51,988 nt of DNA from contig JANXWY010000341.1 of the NCBI GenBank assembly GCA_025350905.1, positions 1-51,988 of the forward strand. Direction: 5' to 3'. Position numbers and translations under genes: made by a program. Each line of letters starts with the position of its first letter. Position 1 is the stretch's first letter. Source of the DNA: Verrucomicrobiota bacterium. Lineage in GTDB: Bacteria; Verrucomicrobiota; Verrucomicrobiia; Limisphaerales; JADLHS01. The notes under the pieces are model-generated. The model searched no databases. It was not told where the DNA came from and saw nothing but the letters and a program-made list of their open reading frames with translations. Of this stretch, positions 42,846 to 51,847 are shown one piece after another.

Positions 42846-43655
42846 TCAAACCTCAATTCGCCCGGTAAAAACGAAATCCGCCGGCCCGGTCAAGCGCACG
42901 TTTTCAAACGCCGCGCCGCCCTCCTGAAAGCTCACCGCGAGCTGGTCGCCGCCCTGGACTTGAACCTTGACAGGCGACGTGAAACCATGAAGGCGCGCAG
43001 AAATGAGCGCCGCCGCGCTGACGCCCGTGCCGCACGCGAGCGTTTCACCTTCCACGCCGCGTTCGTACGTGCGCACGCGAATGTGGTTCGCCCCCAGCAC
43101 TTGAACGAAGTTCACGTTCGTCCCGCGGGGCCCGAAATGGGCATGCCCGCGAATCTCAGGCCCGAGTTGCATGACCATCGCCTGGTTCGCGTCCGCCACG
43201 TAAACGACGGCATGCGGCACGCCGGTGTTGAGCGAGTGGATCGTGGCCGGTCCCGCCGCGAGCAGCACGGTTTCATCCAAGCGCAATTCTTTGGGCGGCG
43301 TGAGATTCACGGTCACCTGCTCGCCCTGAAAACTGGCGGTGATGATTCCCGCCGTCGTCTCAAAACGGAAATCGCGATTCGCGCCGGTCAACCGCTGCAC
43401 ATAACGGCCAAAGCACCGCGCGCCGTTGCCGCACATTTCCGCGGCGCTGCCGTCGCTGTTGTAAAAGTCCCACGCCCAGTCCGCTGCGGGGGTGCGCGCC
43501 GGCACCAACAACATCACCCCATCCGCGCCGACGCCGCGATGGCGGTCACACAGGCGAATCACCTGCGCGGGTGTGAGGTTGATTTTTTGGGCGCGATTAT
43601 CCACGAGCACGAAGTCGTTCCCCGCGCCGTTCATCTTGGTGAATTCCAAAATCAT
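42846..43655 (-). CDS. dapF: Diaminopimelate epimerase
   Basis: A 269-residue epimerase that converts LL- to meso-diaminopimelate for lysine and peptidoglycan synthesis. The two catalytic cysteines are C75 in EMCGNGARC and C208 in LACGTGVSAA, and the N-terminal FTKMNGAGNDFVLVDN and GVGADG motifs are intact. The presence of the enzyme implies a DAP-type cell wall. About 215 bp separate it from yajC, so shared transcription is uncertain. Confidence 0.97.
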   Translation of the reverse strand: MILEFTKMNGAGNDFVLVDNRAQKINLTPAQVIRLCDRHRGVGADGVMLLVPARTPAADWAWDFYNSDGSAAEMCGNGARCFGRYVQRLTGANRDFRFETTAGIITASFQGEQVTVNLTPPKELRLDETVLLAAGPATIHSLNTGVPHAVVYVADANQAMVMQLGPEIRGHAHFGPRGTNVNFVQVLGANHIRVRTYERGVEGETLACGTGVSAAALISARLHGFTSPVKVQVQGGDQLAVSFQEGGAAFENVRLTGPADFVFTGRIEV

Positions 43656-44137
43656 GAACCGACACTATATATTCGCTGCGCGAACGAGGAAAATGAAAAT
43701 CTAGCGGCTCGGAATGGTCTGGGCGCATGCCGCGCGTTGCACTCGAGGTCGCGGGTCGCGCCGCGAAGACCAGCGGCGCGTCATGGCGGCGCAATTGCGT
43801 TCCGAGCATGACACCCAAAGTCAGCCACGCCACGTTCGGTTTGCCCGCGCTCGCGGGCGGGCGCGTCGCTGCGCAACGAACCCCACCATTCGCGAAAGCG
43901 CCTGTTTCGTTCCAAAGGCCCGAGGAGATTGTAGGTGCCGGGCGCGATGATTTGCCGTTTGATGCTCGCAGAGTATGAATGGCAACTGGTTCAAGCTGAC
44001 ACCCAACGACCGGCCGAACCTTAGTACGTCAGCCGGCGAAGGGTGGCTCGAGGCCGGCGACGCAATCGATCTCGTTTCCTGCTTGCTAGAGTGCGCCCTT
44101 GAGCTTTTACTCTGACCGGAGCAACCGAACGAAACCT
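43656..44137. other. Intergenic stretch between dapF and the nfeD gene
   Basis: These 482 bases separate divergent genes and should contain both promoters. Several reading frames of 60-80 codons cross it on both strands, but none has a motif, a conserved-looking core or a supported start, so none is called. Confidence 0.5.
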
Positions 44138-44704
44138 ATGACCATGCTCATTTACATTATTTGTCTCGGGGTCGGACTTGCCTTCACCCTCATCAGCGCA
44201 TTCTTTGGCCACATCTTTGGCGGCGGTCATGAAGGGCACGTGGATGGCAGCGGCGGACACGCGGAAGCGGGCGTGGACAGCAGCGACATGCCGGGCGTCT
44301 CCGTCCTGAGTCCAACCATCATCGCCTCCTTCGTCACGGCATTCGGCGGTTTCGGCATCATTTTGTCCCAATTCCACCTTACCAAAGCGCCGATCATCAG
44401 CGCGCCGCTGTCGGTGCTGGGCGGGTTTGTGATTGCCGGGTGCGTGCTCCTGCTGTTGCGTTCACTCTTCAGCCACACCCAGAGTTCCAGCGAGTCCAAG
44501 GTCGCGAGCCTGGCGGGCATGACGGCGACCATCATTACGCCGATTCCGACCAATGGGGTTGGGGAAATTGCCTACGTGCAGGCGGGTTCGCGCTACACCG
44601 CGCCGGCCCGCCTGGAAAACGGGGACACCTCGCTGGCCAATGGCAAACTCGTCCGCATCACCCGCGTGGTCGGCTCCCAGTTCTACGTCACCCCAACCGA
44701 TTGA
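44138..44704 (+). CDS. NfeD-family membrane protein
   Basis: A 188-residue protein with membrane segments at about residues 3-24, 57-75 and 84-103 and a C-terminal OB-fold-like domain (GMTATIITPIPTNGVGEIAYVQAGSRYTAP). This is the layout of short NfeD proteins, which are partners of SPFH/flotillin proteins. The flotillin gene follows after 36 bp, which strongly supports the assignment. A His/Gly-rich loop (GGGHEGHVDGSGGHAE) after the first helix is unusual and could bind metal. ATG 44138 is chosen over a TTG at 44099. Confidence 0.85.
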   Translation: MTMLIYIICLGVGLAFTLISAFFGHIFGGGHEGHVDGSGGHAEAGVDSSDMPGVSVLSPTIIASFVTAFGGFGIILSQFHLTKAPIISAPLSVLGGFVIAGCVLLLLRSLFSHTQSSSESKVASLAGMTATIITPIPTNGVGEIAYVQAGSRYTAPARLENGDTSLANGKLVRITRVVGSQFYVTPTD

Positions 44705-44740
44705 TCTACTCAGGTTCCACCAAAACAAAACCCAAACCCT

Positions 44741-46270
44741 ATGAATCCAATACCCCTGCTCGCCGAAATCGGCTCCATTTTTTCTGGCGGGATCATTCTC
44801 ATCGCCATCGTGGTGATTGCGCTGGTCGTGTTCATCGGCATCGCCGTGGTGCTGAGCCGTTACACCAAAGTCGGACCGAATGAAGTGCTCGTCGTTTCCG
44901 GACGCAAGCACCGCTTCACCGACCCGGACGGCACGGACCGCACGCGTGGGTTCCGCATCGTCAAGGGCGGCGGCACGTTCGTGTATCCGGTCGTGGAAAA
45001 GGTGGACATTCTCTCCCTCGAACTGCTCACGATTGATGTGCAGACGCCGGAAGTTTATACCAGCAAAGGCGTGCCGGTGAAGGTGGACGGCGTCGCGCAG
45101 ATCAAGGTGAAAGGGGACGACATTTCCATCGCGACCGCGGCCGAGCAGTTCCTGAGCAAGGACACCGCCGCCATCATGAACATCGCGATGCAGACCATGG
45201 AAGGCCATCTGCGCGCGATTCTCGGCACCATGACGGTCGAGGAGATTTACCAAAACCGCGATGCCTTTGCCGCCAAGGTGCAGGAAGTGGCCGCCGGCGA
45301 CATGGCAAACATGGGCCTCGGCATCGTCAGCTTCACCATCCGCGACATCCGCGATACGCAAGGCTACCTCGACGCGCTCGGCAAACCACGCATTGCCCAA
45401 GTCAAACGCGACGCGCAGATCGCGCAAGCCGAAGCCGACCGCGATGCGATGATCAAGTCCTCGCAAGCCACACAAGCGGGCCAGGAGGCCAAGTTCCAAG
45501 CCGACTCAAAAATTGCCGAAGCGCAGCGGGATTACCAATCCAACGTCGCCGGTTATCAAGCCACGGTAAATCAGAAGAAAGCCGAGGCCGACCTGGCTTA
45601 CGATTTGCAGAAATACAAGACCGGGCAGCTGGTGAAGGCCGAGGAAGTTCAGGTCGAAATCGTCGCCAAGCAAAAGCAGATCGAGCTGCAGCAACAGGAA
45701 ATTCTCCGCAAGCAACGTCAGCTCGAAGCCGACGTCCAGAAACCGGCCGACGCCGAGCGGTACCGGGTGGAAACCCTCGCCAACGCCACCAAGTTCCAAC
45801 TGGAAACGGAAGCGGCCGGGGCCGCTTCGGCCGCCAAGGCCAAAGGCTTCGCCGCCGCGGACGTCGCCAAAGCCACGGGTGTGGCCGAAGCCGAAGCGAA
45901 CAAGGCACGCGGTCTGGCCGAAGCCTCCGTCATCGAAGCTCAAGGCAAGGCGACCGCGTCCGCCATGCACGCCAAGGCGGAATCGTTCAAGCAATACAAC
46001 GAAGCCGCGGTCATCGAAATGATCGTGCGCGTGCTGCCGGAAGTCGCGGGCCGGATCAGCGAGCCGCTGTCCAAGATGGAGAAGATGGTCATCATCAATT
46101 CCGGCAATGGGCCCGGTGGCGGCGCGAGTAAACTGACCGGTGATGTGACCCAGATCATCGCGCAATTGCCGCCGGTGCTGGAAAGCTTGACGGGCGTGAA
46201 GTTTGAGAAGTTGCTGGAACAAGTCCCAGCACTGCGGAACGCGATGGGAAAAGGGGAAACCGAAAAGTAG
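44741..46270 (+). CDS. Flotillin-like SPFH-domain protein
   Basis: A 509-residue scaffold protein. An N-terminal membrane anchor (about residues 12-38) precedes the SPFH/band-7 domain (YTKVGPNEVLVVSGRKHRF to about residue 215). A long coiled coil rich in Ala, Glu and Lys follows (about residues 220-420, with EAxA repeats such as ADVAKATGVAEAEANKARG), then a C-terminal IIAQLPPVLESLTG segment. It matches FloT/YqiK proteins that organise membrane microdomains. The upstream nfeD gene is the standard partner. Confidence 0.95.
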   Translation: MNPIPLLAEIGSIFSGGIILIAIVVIALVVFIGIAVVLSRYTKVGPNEVLVVSGRKHRFTDPDGTDRTRGFRIVKGGGTFVYPVVEKVDILSLELLTIDVQTPEVYTSKGVPVKVDGVAQIKVKGDDISIATAAEQFLSKDTAAIMNIAMQTMEGHLRAILGTMTVEEIYQNRDAFAAKVQEVAAGDMANMGLGIVSFTIRDIRDTQGYLDALGKPRIAQVKRDAQIAQAEADRDAMIKSSQATQAGQEAKFQADSKIAEAQRDYQSNVAGYQATVNQKKAEADLAYDLQKYKTGQLVKAEEVQVEIVAKQKQIELQQQEILRKQRQLEADVQKPADAERYRVETLANATKFQLETEAAGAASAAKAKGFAAADVAKATGVAEAEANKARGLAEASVIEAQGKATASAMHAKAESFKQYNEAAVIEMIVRVLPEVAGRISEPLSKMEKMVIINSGNGPGGGASKLTGDVTQIIAQLPPVLESLTGVKFEKLLEQVPALRNAMGKGETEK

Positions 46271-46301
46271 GAGAATCGTCCTCCCTATGGTTGAAGGATC
46301 C

Positions 46302-46532
46302 ATGAATGCGCAACCAAAATGTCCCAAGTGCGGCAAAAAAATGGAAGAGGGTTGTACGTTAGGGCGGGCGGAATTTCCAGCTTATGCGTATGTGACCGTA
46401 TGGACGTCTGGAGTGCCGAAGCGAGGTAAAAACGGGTTGGTGGATATAGACGGTAAGAATGTTATTGAAACCCGCACTTTCCGATGCTCTTGGTGCGGTT
46501 ATTTGGAATCGTACGCCATCAAGCCGAATTGA
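46302..46532 (+). CDS. Small zinc-ribbon protein (DUF6487-like)
   Basis: A 76-residue protein with two CxxC pairs, CPKCGKKMEEG near the N-terminus and CSWCGYLESYA near the C-terminus, forming one zinc ribbon around a strand-rich middle. The similarity to DUF6487-type proteins is by eye. ATG 46302 is preferred because of the GAAGGA just upstream; ATG 46287 would add 5 residues. It lies 31 bp after the flotillin stop and is richer in A/T than its neighbours. Confidence 0.72.
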   Translation: MNAQPKCPKCGKKMEEGCTLGRAEFPAYAYVTVWTSGVPKRGKNGLVDIDGKNVIETRTFRCSWCGYLESYAIKPN

Positions 46533-46576
46533 AGACATGGAGTAGAACGGCCCCGCCTGAACCCGATGCCGATGTG

Positions 46577-47257
46577 ATGAACTCCGAAGCAATCAAAGCG
46601 TGGCTGAAGCGGAAGAAGACTTCCGGCACCCTCTCGCGCAAGGTGATGGCCATCGGCGCGGCGCTGGCGGGAATGGCGGTTCTGTTGCTCACTTTCTGGT
46701 TCACTTACGCGATTATCTGGGTCGGCTTTCAGGGAGTTGCTGCGTTCGCCAGTTTGGTTTTCGCCAAGCGATTGCACCTGGCGCACGAATGGCGGCTTCT
46801 CGGCAGTGGGATCTTTATTTTGCTCCTGTTCCTCCAACACTTTCGTACGAATCCCTGGTATTGGGGCGATTACCCGGAGCGCGATTACGCCACGTCCCGA
46901 TCGTTGCCGGCCTCGGCGGGGGTTATGGGCGGATTGGGGCTCATGCTCGCGTATCCCGGCGCCTCGGCCAACATGATTGCCGACATTCTATTGAGTGGCC
47001 CCCGGTTGCTGACGGGCGCATGGAATCTGTGGCAGGAATCGCGGCGCCTGGCGCAGCTCGACGAGGAAGTCTGCGGCCAGTTACTGGAATTTCTGGCTCG
47101 TCGCCCAGCCGTCGTGCCCTACGAAGAATTGCGGGCCGCCGGGTGGGAGGCATGGTTCGGTCAGCTCCGCAACATTGACGGGATCGTGTTTTTGGAAAAA
47201 GGTCTCAACTTATCGTCCGAATTGAGGCAGGAGTTTAGCAAATTGAAGCCAGGTTAA
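46577..47257 (+). CDS. Membrane protein of unknown function
   Basis: A 226-residue protein. Membrane segments are visible at about residues 24-50, 68-80 and 105-128, and the C-terminal roughly 90 residues are soluble, with a compact helical look (LLEFLARRPAVVPYEELRAAG...) that may be a small regulatory domain. The start at 46577 (MNSEAIKAWLKRKK) avoids the overlap of a longer frame with the zinc-ribbon gene. The carbonic anhydrase gene follows after 5 bp, so co-transcription is likely. No family is recognised. Confidence 0.78.
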   Translation: MNSEAIKAWLKRKKTSGTLSRKVMAIGAALAGMAVLLLTFWFTYAIIWVGFQGVAAFASLVFAKRLHLAHEWRLLGSGIFILLLFLQHFRTNPWYWGDYPERDYATSRSLPASAGVMGGLGLMLAYPGASANMIADILLSGPRLLTGAWNLWQESRRLAQLDEEVCGQLLEFLARRPAVVPYEELRAAGWEAWFGQLRNIDGIVFLEKGLNLSSELRQEFSKLKPG

Positions 47258-47262
47258 TTCCC

Positions 47263-48180
47263 ATGCGCCTGTTCGAAGCCATCATTGAAGCAAACCACCG
47301 CGCGGTGGCGGGCGACCCGGATGCCGGTCTGCATCCCGCGGACTTTGCCGATTCACTGCCCATCGCGGCGCTGACGTGCATTGACGTGCGGTTGAATCCG
47401 CTCATGCCGTCCGTGCTGGGCGTGCCGGAGGATCAGTTCATCTGGCTGCGCAACGCCGGCAACATCGTCACCAGCCCGCTCTCCAGCACGATGCGGTCGT
47501 TGTCGCTGGCCTGTGCGGTCAAGGGTGCGGAGGAGGTGGCCGTCATCGGCCACACGGACTGCCAGGTGTGCAAGACGACAACGACCCAATTGCTCGAGCG
47601 GCTCAAGAATCTCGGCATCCAGCGACAGATGTTGCCCGACAATGTGAACGAGTTTTTTGGGATGTTCGGCAGCGAGCGGCAGAATGTCATCAAGGCGTGT
47701 GAAATCGTGCGGGCCAGTCCGCTCATCGGGCCGAAGATTCCGGTGCACGGGCTGTTGCTCGACATCCAAACGGGCAAACTGGAATGGTTGGTCAATGGCT
47801 ACGAGGCGTGGGCCACGATGAGCAGCAAATGGAACGACGTCGTCCGATCGGCCGGGGAGACCGTGGACAAATTGAAGCCGCTCATGGATTTCAGTATTGG
47901 TGAGATGAAATTTCCCGAGACGAAAATCGGCGAGACGGTCACGCAGGCCACCGACTGGCTGTCGCAGAAAGTCGGCAGTCTGCAAGTGCCGCCAGCGGAA
48001 GCGCCCCCGACCGAATTGGCCCCCGCGCCGAAAGCGATGAATATTGCCGCACGGATTGTGGACGTCGCGCAGCAACATTGGCCGAAGCCCCCGATCGCAC
48101 CGGCACGGCCCTTCCAGAAGCCCCCGATCCCGCCGCCGATTCGCGTGCGCCCGCCCTTTCCCAAGGGCGGCAAGAAGTGA
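47263..48180 (+). CDS. Beta-class carbonic anhydrase with a proline-rich C-terminal extension
   Basis: A 305-residue protein. Its first roughly 190 residues are a beta-carbonic anhydrase, interconverting CO2 and bicarbonate: zinc ligands C39, H97 and C100 and the catalytic dyad D41/R43 are in LTCIDVR and IGHTDCQ, and WLRNAGN is conserved. An extra C-terminal region of about 115 residues follows, a predicted helix (KWNDVVRSAGETVDKLKP...) and then a Pro-rich basic tail (PPIPPPIRVRPPFPKGGKK). The tail is not part of the enzyme fold and may mediate binding or attachment. Confidence 0.88.
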   Translation: MRLFEAIIEANHRAVAGDPDAGLHPADFADSLPIAALTCIDVRLNPLMPSVLGVPEDQFIWLRNAGNIVTSPLSSTMRSLSLACAVKGAEEVAVIGHTDCQVCKTTTTQLLERLKNLGIQRQMLPDNVNEFFGMFGSERQNVIKACEIVRASPLIGPKIPVHGLLLDIQTGKLEWLVNGYEAWATMSSKWNDVVRSAGETVDKLKPLMDFSIGEMKFPETKIGETVTQATDWLSQKVGSLQVPPAEAPPTELAPAPKAMNIAARIVDVAQQHWPKPPIAPARPFQKPPIPPPIRVRPPFPKGGKK

Positions 48181-48225
48181 AGCCCTGACTCCGCATCGCC
48201 CAACGCATCCAACTCCCGCTGAACC

Positions 48226-48888
48226 ATGATCGAGCCCAACGCAGTCACCCCCGCCGCCAAACCGCGCGGCTGTTTATTTTACGGCTGCCTCACCGCCGTC
48301 GTGCTGCTGTTAATTGCGGGTTTGCTGGGGTTCCTGGCCGTCCGGTTTGTGCGGAACAAAATTAATTCCTACACGGAGGCGCAACCGCTGAAGATGCCCA
48401 CGACGAAAATGACCGACGCCGATTTCCAAATTCTCCAACAAAGGGTGAAAGCCTTCGCTGGCGGACTGGAACAAGGAAAGGGACTCGAGCCTTTGATCCT
48501 CACCGAGGACGACCTCAATGCGCTGCTCGCCCGGTCCGCGGACACGAAGGCCCTGGCCGATAAAGTTTATGTTTCGTTGAGCGGGAACGAAGTCAAAGGG
48601 TTGGTGAGCATCCCGCTTTCCGGCCTTGGCTGGTTAGGCAAGGGTCGCTATCTCAACGGCAATGCCACCTTCAAGGTTTCCCTGGAAAATGGCGTGTTGA
48701 TTGTCACGGCCGAGCAAATTCAGGTCAAAGGCCTGGCCGTTCCCGAAACGGTCATGAGTCAAATCCGCCGCGAAAACCTGGCCAAGGAGGCGTACCAGGA
48801 TCCGAAAAATGCCGCCGCCATTCGAAAGGTTGAGAGCATTCGCGTGGAGAACAGTCAGGTGACCATCAAGGCGCGCGCGGGGAACTGA
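48226..48888 (+). CDS. Single-pass membrane protein of unknown function
   Basis: A 220-residue protein. A short basic N-terminus (KPRGCLFYGC) leads into a membrane helix (about residues 22-42), and the remainder is predicted outside the cytoplasm. The outer part has a LTEDDLNALLARS motif followed by strands with VSLSGNEVKGLVSIPLSG and the sequence ATFKVSLENGVLIV, reminiscent of LEA-like or DUF-type lipid-binding beta domains, but no family is certain. It ends the plus-strand series that starts with nfeD. Confidence 0.75.
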   Translation: MIEPNAVTPAAKPRGCLFYGCLTAVVLLLIAGLLGFLAVRFVRNKINSYTEAQPLKMPTTKMTDADFQILQQRVKAFAGGLEQGKGLEPLILTEDDLNALLARSADTKALADKVYVSLSGNEVKGLVSIPLSGLGWLGKGRYLNGNATFKVSLENGVLIVTAEQIQVKGLAVPETVMSQIRRENLAKEAYQDPKNAAAIRKVESIRVENSQVTIKARAGN

Positions 48889-48975
48889 CACTGGCCATCG
48901 CCTCCGGGAAGCGGCGGATGGTGGCTCGGCCATCGCCAGCGGCCAATCCACCGACGCACCTCGGCCACAGGCTAC

Positions 48976-50127
48976 TCACCCGTTCGTCCCGAGCCACCGT
49001 TGATGCTCTTGCATCACGTAACGGTCCGTCATGCCGGCAAGGTAATCGCAGACGGCACGCGGGAGTCCTTCCCGCCGAATCCGTTTGCGGGCGAGTTCAC
49101 CCAGCGCGCGCGGATGGGCGAGGTAGAAATTGAAAAGTTCGGCGAGAATGCGGACCGCCCGCGTGTTGGCCTCATCCACCTGCCGGCTGAAGTAGAGATT
49201 TTGGTGCAGATACTTCCGCATTTCCTGGTTCCATTTGCGGCGCGGCGGGCTGTATTGCACCAACGGACGCGGATGCAGACGCACCGCATCGGCGCTTTGC
49301 ACCCCGGCGCGGGTGATCAATTTCTCGGTCGTCAGCACCACATCGCGCACCTGTTCGTCAATCATGGTGCGAATTATGAAATAGCGACGACACTCATCCG
49401 GCAGTTCGCCCTGCTCTCGTTTCACCTTGCCCGCCGCCTCGCGCCACACGGACACTCGCTCATTCAATTCGCTCTCGCGCAACAAGCCGGCGTCGAGGCC
49501 GTCGTCGAGGTCGTGGCTGTAATATGTGATTTCATCGGCGAGGTTGGCCACCTGCGCTTCGAGCGAGGAATGCTTGGCCGCAAAACCAGCCCGCCGGCTG
49601 GGATGTGCGTCGGCGTCAAAATGTTTCACCAAACCTTCACGCACTTCCCAGGTCAGGTTCAGGCCGGAGAAGCCGGGATATTTTTGCTCCAGTTCTTCCA
49701 CGACGCGCAAGCTCTGCCGATTATGCTCGAAGCCACCGTAAGCTTTCATCAAGCGGTCCAGGACATGTTCCCCGCGGTGACCAAACGGCGAATGACCGAG
49801 GTCATGGGCCAGCGCGATCGTCTCGGTCAAATCCTCATTGAGCTTGAGGGCCCGGGCAATGCCGCGGGCAATGGCGGCGACTTCCATCGTGTGGGTGAGC
49901 CGCGTGCGCAAATGGTCGCCGGTGCCGTTGAGGAAGACCTGCGTCTTGTATTCCAGCCGGCGAAAGGCGCGCGAGTGGATGACGCGGTCGCGATCGCGCT
50001 GGTACTCCGTGCGCCAGTCGGCGGCCAGTTCCGGATGCTGCCGCCCCCGGGACGCCCCACTCAACTGCGCGTAGGGGGCGAGGCACTGCCGTTCGAGTTG
50101 TTCCAGCTCCTGACGCGTACGAGGCAT
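48976..50127 (-). CDS. dgt: Deoxyguanosinetriphosphate triphosphohydrolase-like protein
   Basis: A 383-residue HD-domain dNTPase that removes triphosphate from dGTP or related dNTPs. The metal site is the H...HD...D set: RLTHTMEV, ALAHDLGHSPFGHRGE and the later DEITYYSHDLDDGLDAG. FEHNRQSLRVV and IHSRAFRRLEYKTQV are typical of the bacterial Dgt type 2 group. The ATG at 50127 (MPRTRQELEQ) is preferred; the frame extends upstream to 50190, overlapping ispH. It is 59 bp downstream of ispH. Confidence 0.94.
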   Translation of the reverse strand: MPRTRQELEQLERQCLAPYAQLSGASRGRQHPELAADWRTEYQRDRDRVIHSRAFRRLEYKTQVFLNGTGDHLRTRLTHTMEVAAIARGIARALKLNEDLTETIALAHDLGHSPFGHRGEHVLDRLMKAYGGFEHNRQSLRVVEELEQKYPGFSGLNLTWEVREGLVKHFDADAHPSRRAGFAAKHSSLEAQVANLADEITYYSHDLDDGLDAGLLRESELNERVSVWREAAGKVKREQGELPDECRRYFIIRTMIDEQVRDVVLTTEKLITRAGVQSADAVRLHPRPLVQYSPPRRKWNQEMRKYLHQNLYFSRQVDEANTRAVRILAELFNFYLAHPRALGELARKRIRREGLPRAVCDYLAGMTDRYVMQEHQRWLGTNG

Positions 50128-50186
50128 GGGGGCGGTCGCAAAATAAAAATGAACCGGACCAAAACCAAAACGGAATGCCGGCCCGA

Positions 50187-51422
50187 TCAATTCGCCAGCA
50201 ACGACTGCACCGAGATGCCGCGCAACTCGAACAACCGGCGAATGGTGTCTTCGATCAAATTGTTCGGGCAGCTCGCGCCGGCCGTAATACCGACGGTGAT
50301 CTTTCCGGCGGGCAGCCAGTTGCGGGTTTCCACCTCCTGATGCTGGTGCTGGTTGTAATGCACGATCAGGCTATCCGAGACCATCTTGCCCGCATTCTTG
50401 ATAAAAAAGGTCGGCAGCTTGGCTTCGCCCATTTCCGCGAGATGCGAGGTGTTCGAGGAATTGTAGCCCCCGATGACGATGAGCAGGTTGAGCGGGTCGT
50501 TAAACAGCTTTTGCAGTGCGTCCTGCCGGTCCTGCGTCGCGCCGCAAATCGTATCAAAAAAGCGGAAATGCTTGTCGATGTCCGGCTCGCCATATTTCTC
50601 AATCATCGCCTGCTTGATGCGGTGTTGCACTTCCATCGTCTCGCCGCGCAACATGGTCGTTTGATTCGCCACCCCGACGGTTTTCAAGTGGAGATCCGGC
50701 TCGAACCCCTCGGAATGGGCGCCTCGGAACTTCTCCAGAAATTCCGCCTTGTTGCCCCCGTGCAGGATGTACTCACAAACGTAGTCGGTCTCCGCGAGCG
50801 TAAAGACGACGAGATAATGGCCGCTGCCGTAGGCCCGGGCCTGCGAGGTGGTGGCTTTGGTTTCCTCGTGCTTCGCCTTGCCGTGGATGATGCTCGTGAC
50901 ATTTTCCTTTGAATATTGCCGCACGCGTTTCCAGACGCTCATCACGTCGCCGCACGTGGTATCCACCAGCTCGCAGCCCTTGGCCGCGAGCTTCTGCCGG
51001 GTGGCCACCTCGGTGCCGAAGGCCGGAATGATGACGGCGTCGCCGGCTTGGAGGCGCGCCATTTCGGCTTCGGTGGGATTGGGAGAAATGATCTGGATGC
51101 CAAGATTGCGAATCTGGTCGTTGACTTCCGGATTGTGAATGATTTCCCCGAGCAGATAGATCGGCGTGTTCGGGGAAACCTCGGAAAAATGTTTTTGTGC
51201 GGCGTACGCCAGATCAATCGCCCGCTCGACGCCGTAGCAGAAGCCGAATTCCTTGGCGAGCTTGATGGTCAGATCCCCGGCGGAAAGCACGTTGCCGTGG
51301 GCCCGAATGCGTTCGACCAGTTCGCTCCGATAATGCGAGAGCACCTGGGCCTGGACCGCTTCCATAATGTCGGGACGGCGGAGGTTGATTTTTTGGGGGG
51401 CGGCAGGAGCGTGCGTTGACAT
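50187..51422 (-). CDS. ispH: 4-hydroxy-3-methylbut-2-enyl diphosphate reductase, long form
   Basis: A 411-residue IspH/LytB, the last enzyme of the MEP isoprenoid pathway, making IPP and DMAPP. Its three iron-sulfur cysteines are C62 (EFGFCYGVERA), C157 (DTTCGDV) and C293 (DTICGATQDRQ), and VGITAGASCPNNLIEDTI closes the active site. At about 410 residues it belongs to the long cyanobacterial/plant-like type, not the roughly 315-residue E. coli type; the extra length is in the N-terminus and middle. Isoprenoid supply would feed the polyprenyl carriers used by other window genes. Confidence 0.96.
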   Translation of the reverse strand: MSTHAPAAPQKINLRRPDIMEAVQAQVLSHYRSELVERIRAHGNVLSAGDLTIKLAKEFGFCYGVERAIDLAYAAQKHFSEVSPNTPIYLLGEIIHNPEVNDQIRNLGIQIISPNPTEAEMARLQAGDAVIIPAFGTEVATRQKLAAKGCELVDTTCGDVMSVWKRVRQYSKENVTSIIHGKAKHEETKATTSQARAYGSGHYLVVFTLAETDYVCEYILHGGNKAEFLEKFRGAHSEGFEPDLHLKTVGVANQTTMLRGETMEVQHRIKQAMIEKYGEPDIDKHFRFFDTICGATQDRQDALQKLFNDPLNLLIVIGGYNSSNTSHLAEMGEAKLPTFFIKNAGKMVSDSLIVHYNQHQHQEVETRNWLPAGKITVGITAGASCPNNLIEDTIRRLFELRGISVQSLLAN

Positions 51423-51603
51423 GGCAACCCTATTCTAATGGTCGCCGTCCCGGCGTCGAGCAGAAAGCCACGGAGGTGGCGCAATCGCGGCCGGCTAGAT
51501 TCCCTTAACCCTTTGACTCCGTCCGGGTGGCGCACGAGGCCGGTTCACTGCCCGCAAAAAATAATTGCACACCGCCGATTTCATGGGATGATGCGCGCGG
51601 TGA

Positions 51604-51681
51604 CGGAGCGTAGCTCAGCCCGGCTAGAGCGCGTGGTTTGGGTCCACGAAGTCGCAGGTTCAAATCCTGTCGCTCCGACCA
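51604..51681 (+). tRNA. tRNA-Pro (anticodon TGG)
   Basis: A 78-nt cloverleaf with encoded CCA. Acceptor strands CGGAGCG (51604-51610) and CGCTCCG (51671-51677) pair perfectly; the anticodon stem CGTGG/CCACG encloses the loop TTTGGGT with anticodon TGG. The T-loop is TTCAAAT. Confidence 0.97.
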
Positions 51682-51847
51682 ATTTCCTCCCAGCAAATTA
51701 TCTTCCAAATCTTATTGGGGTTTCCCGCTTGCTCAGTTTGCTTGGCTTCAGGCAGGACCGTACAATAGCCCAAACCGCGATGGCATCCTCACTGCTCAAC
51801 GAAATGGCGACCAGCGCTCAGGCTTGGCAGCCTCGGGGTTTGGCGAT

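Noticed and set aside
43727..43978. 83-codon plus-strand frame between dapF and nfeD
   Set aside because: No motif and competing frames of similar length on both strands; not enough to call a gene.
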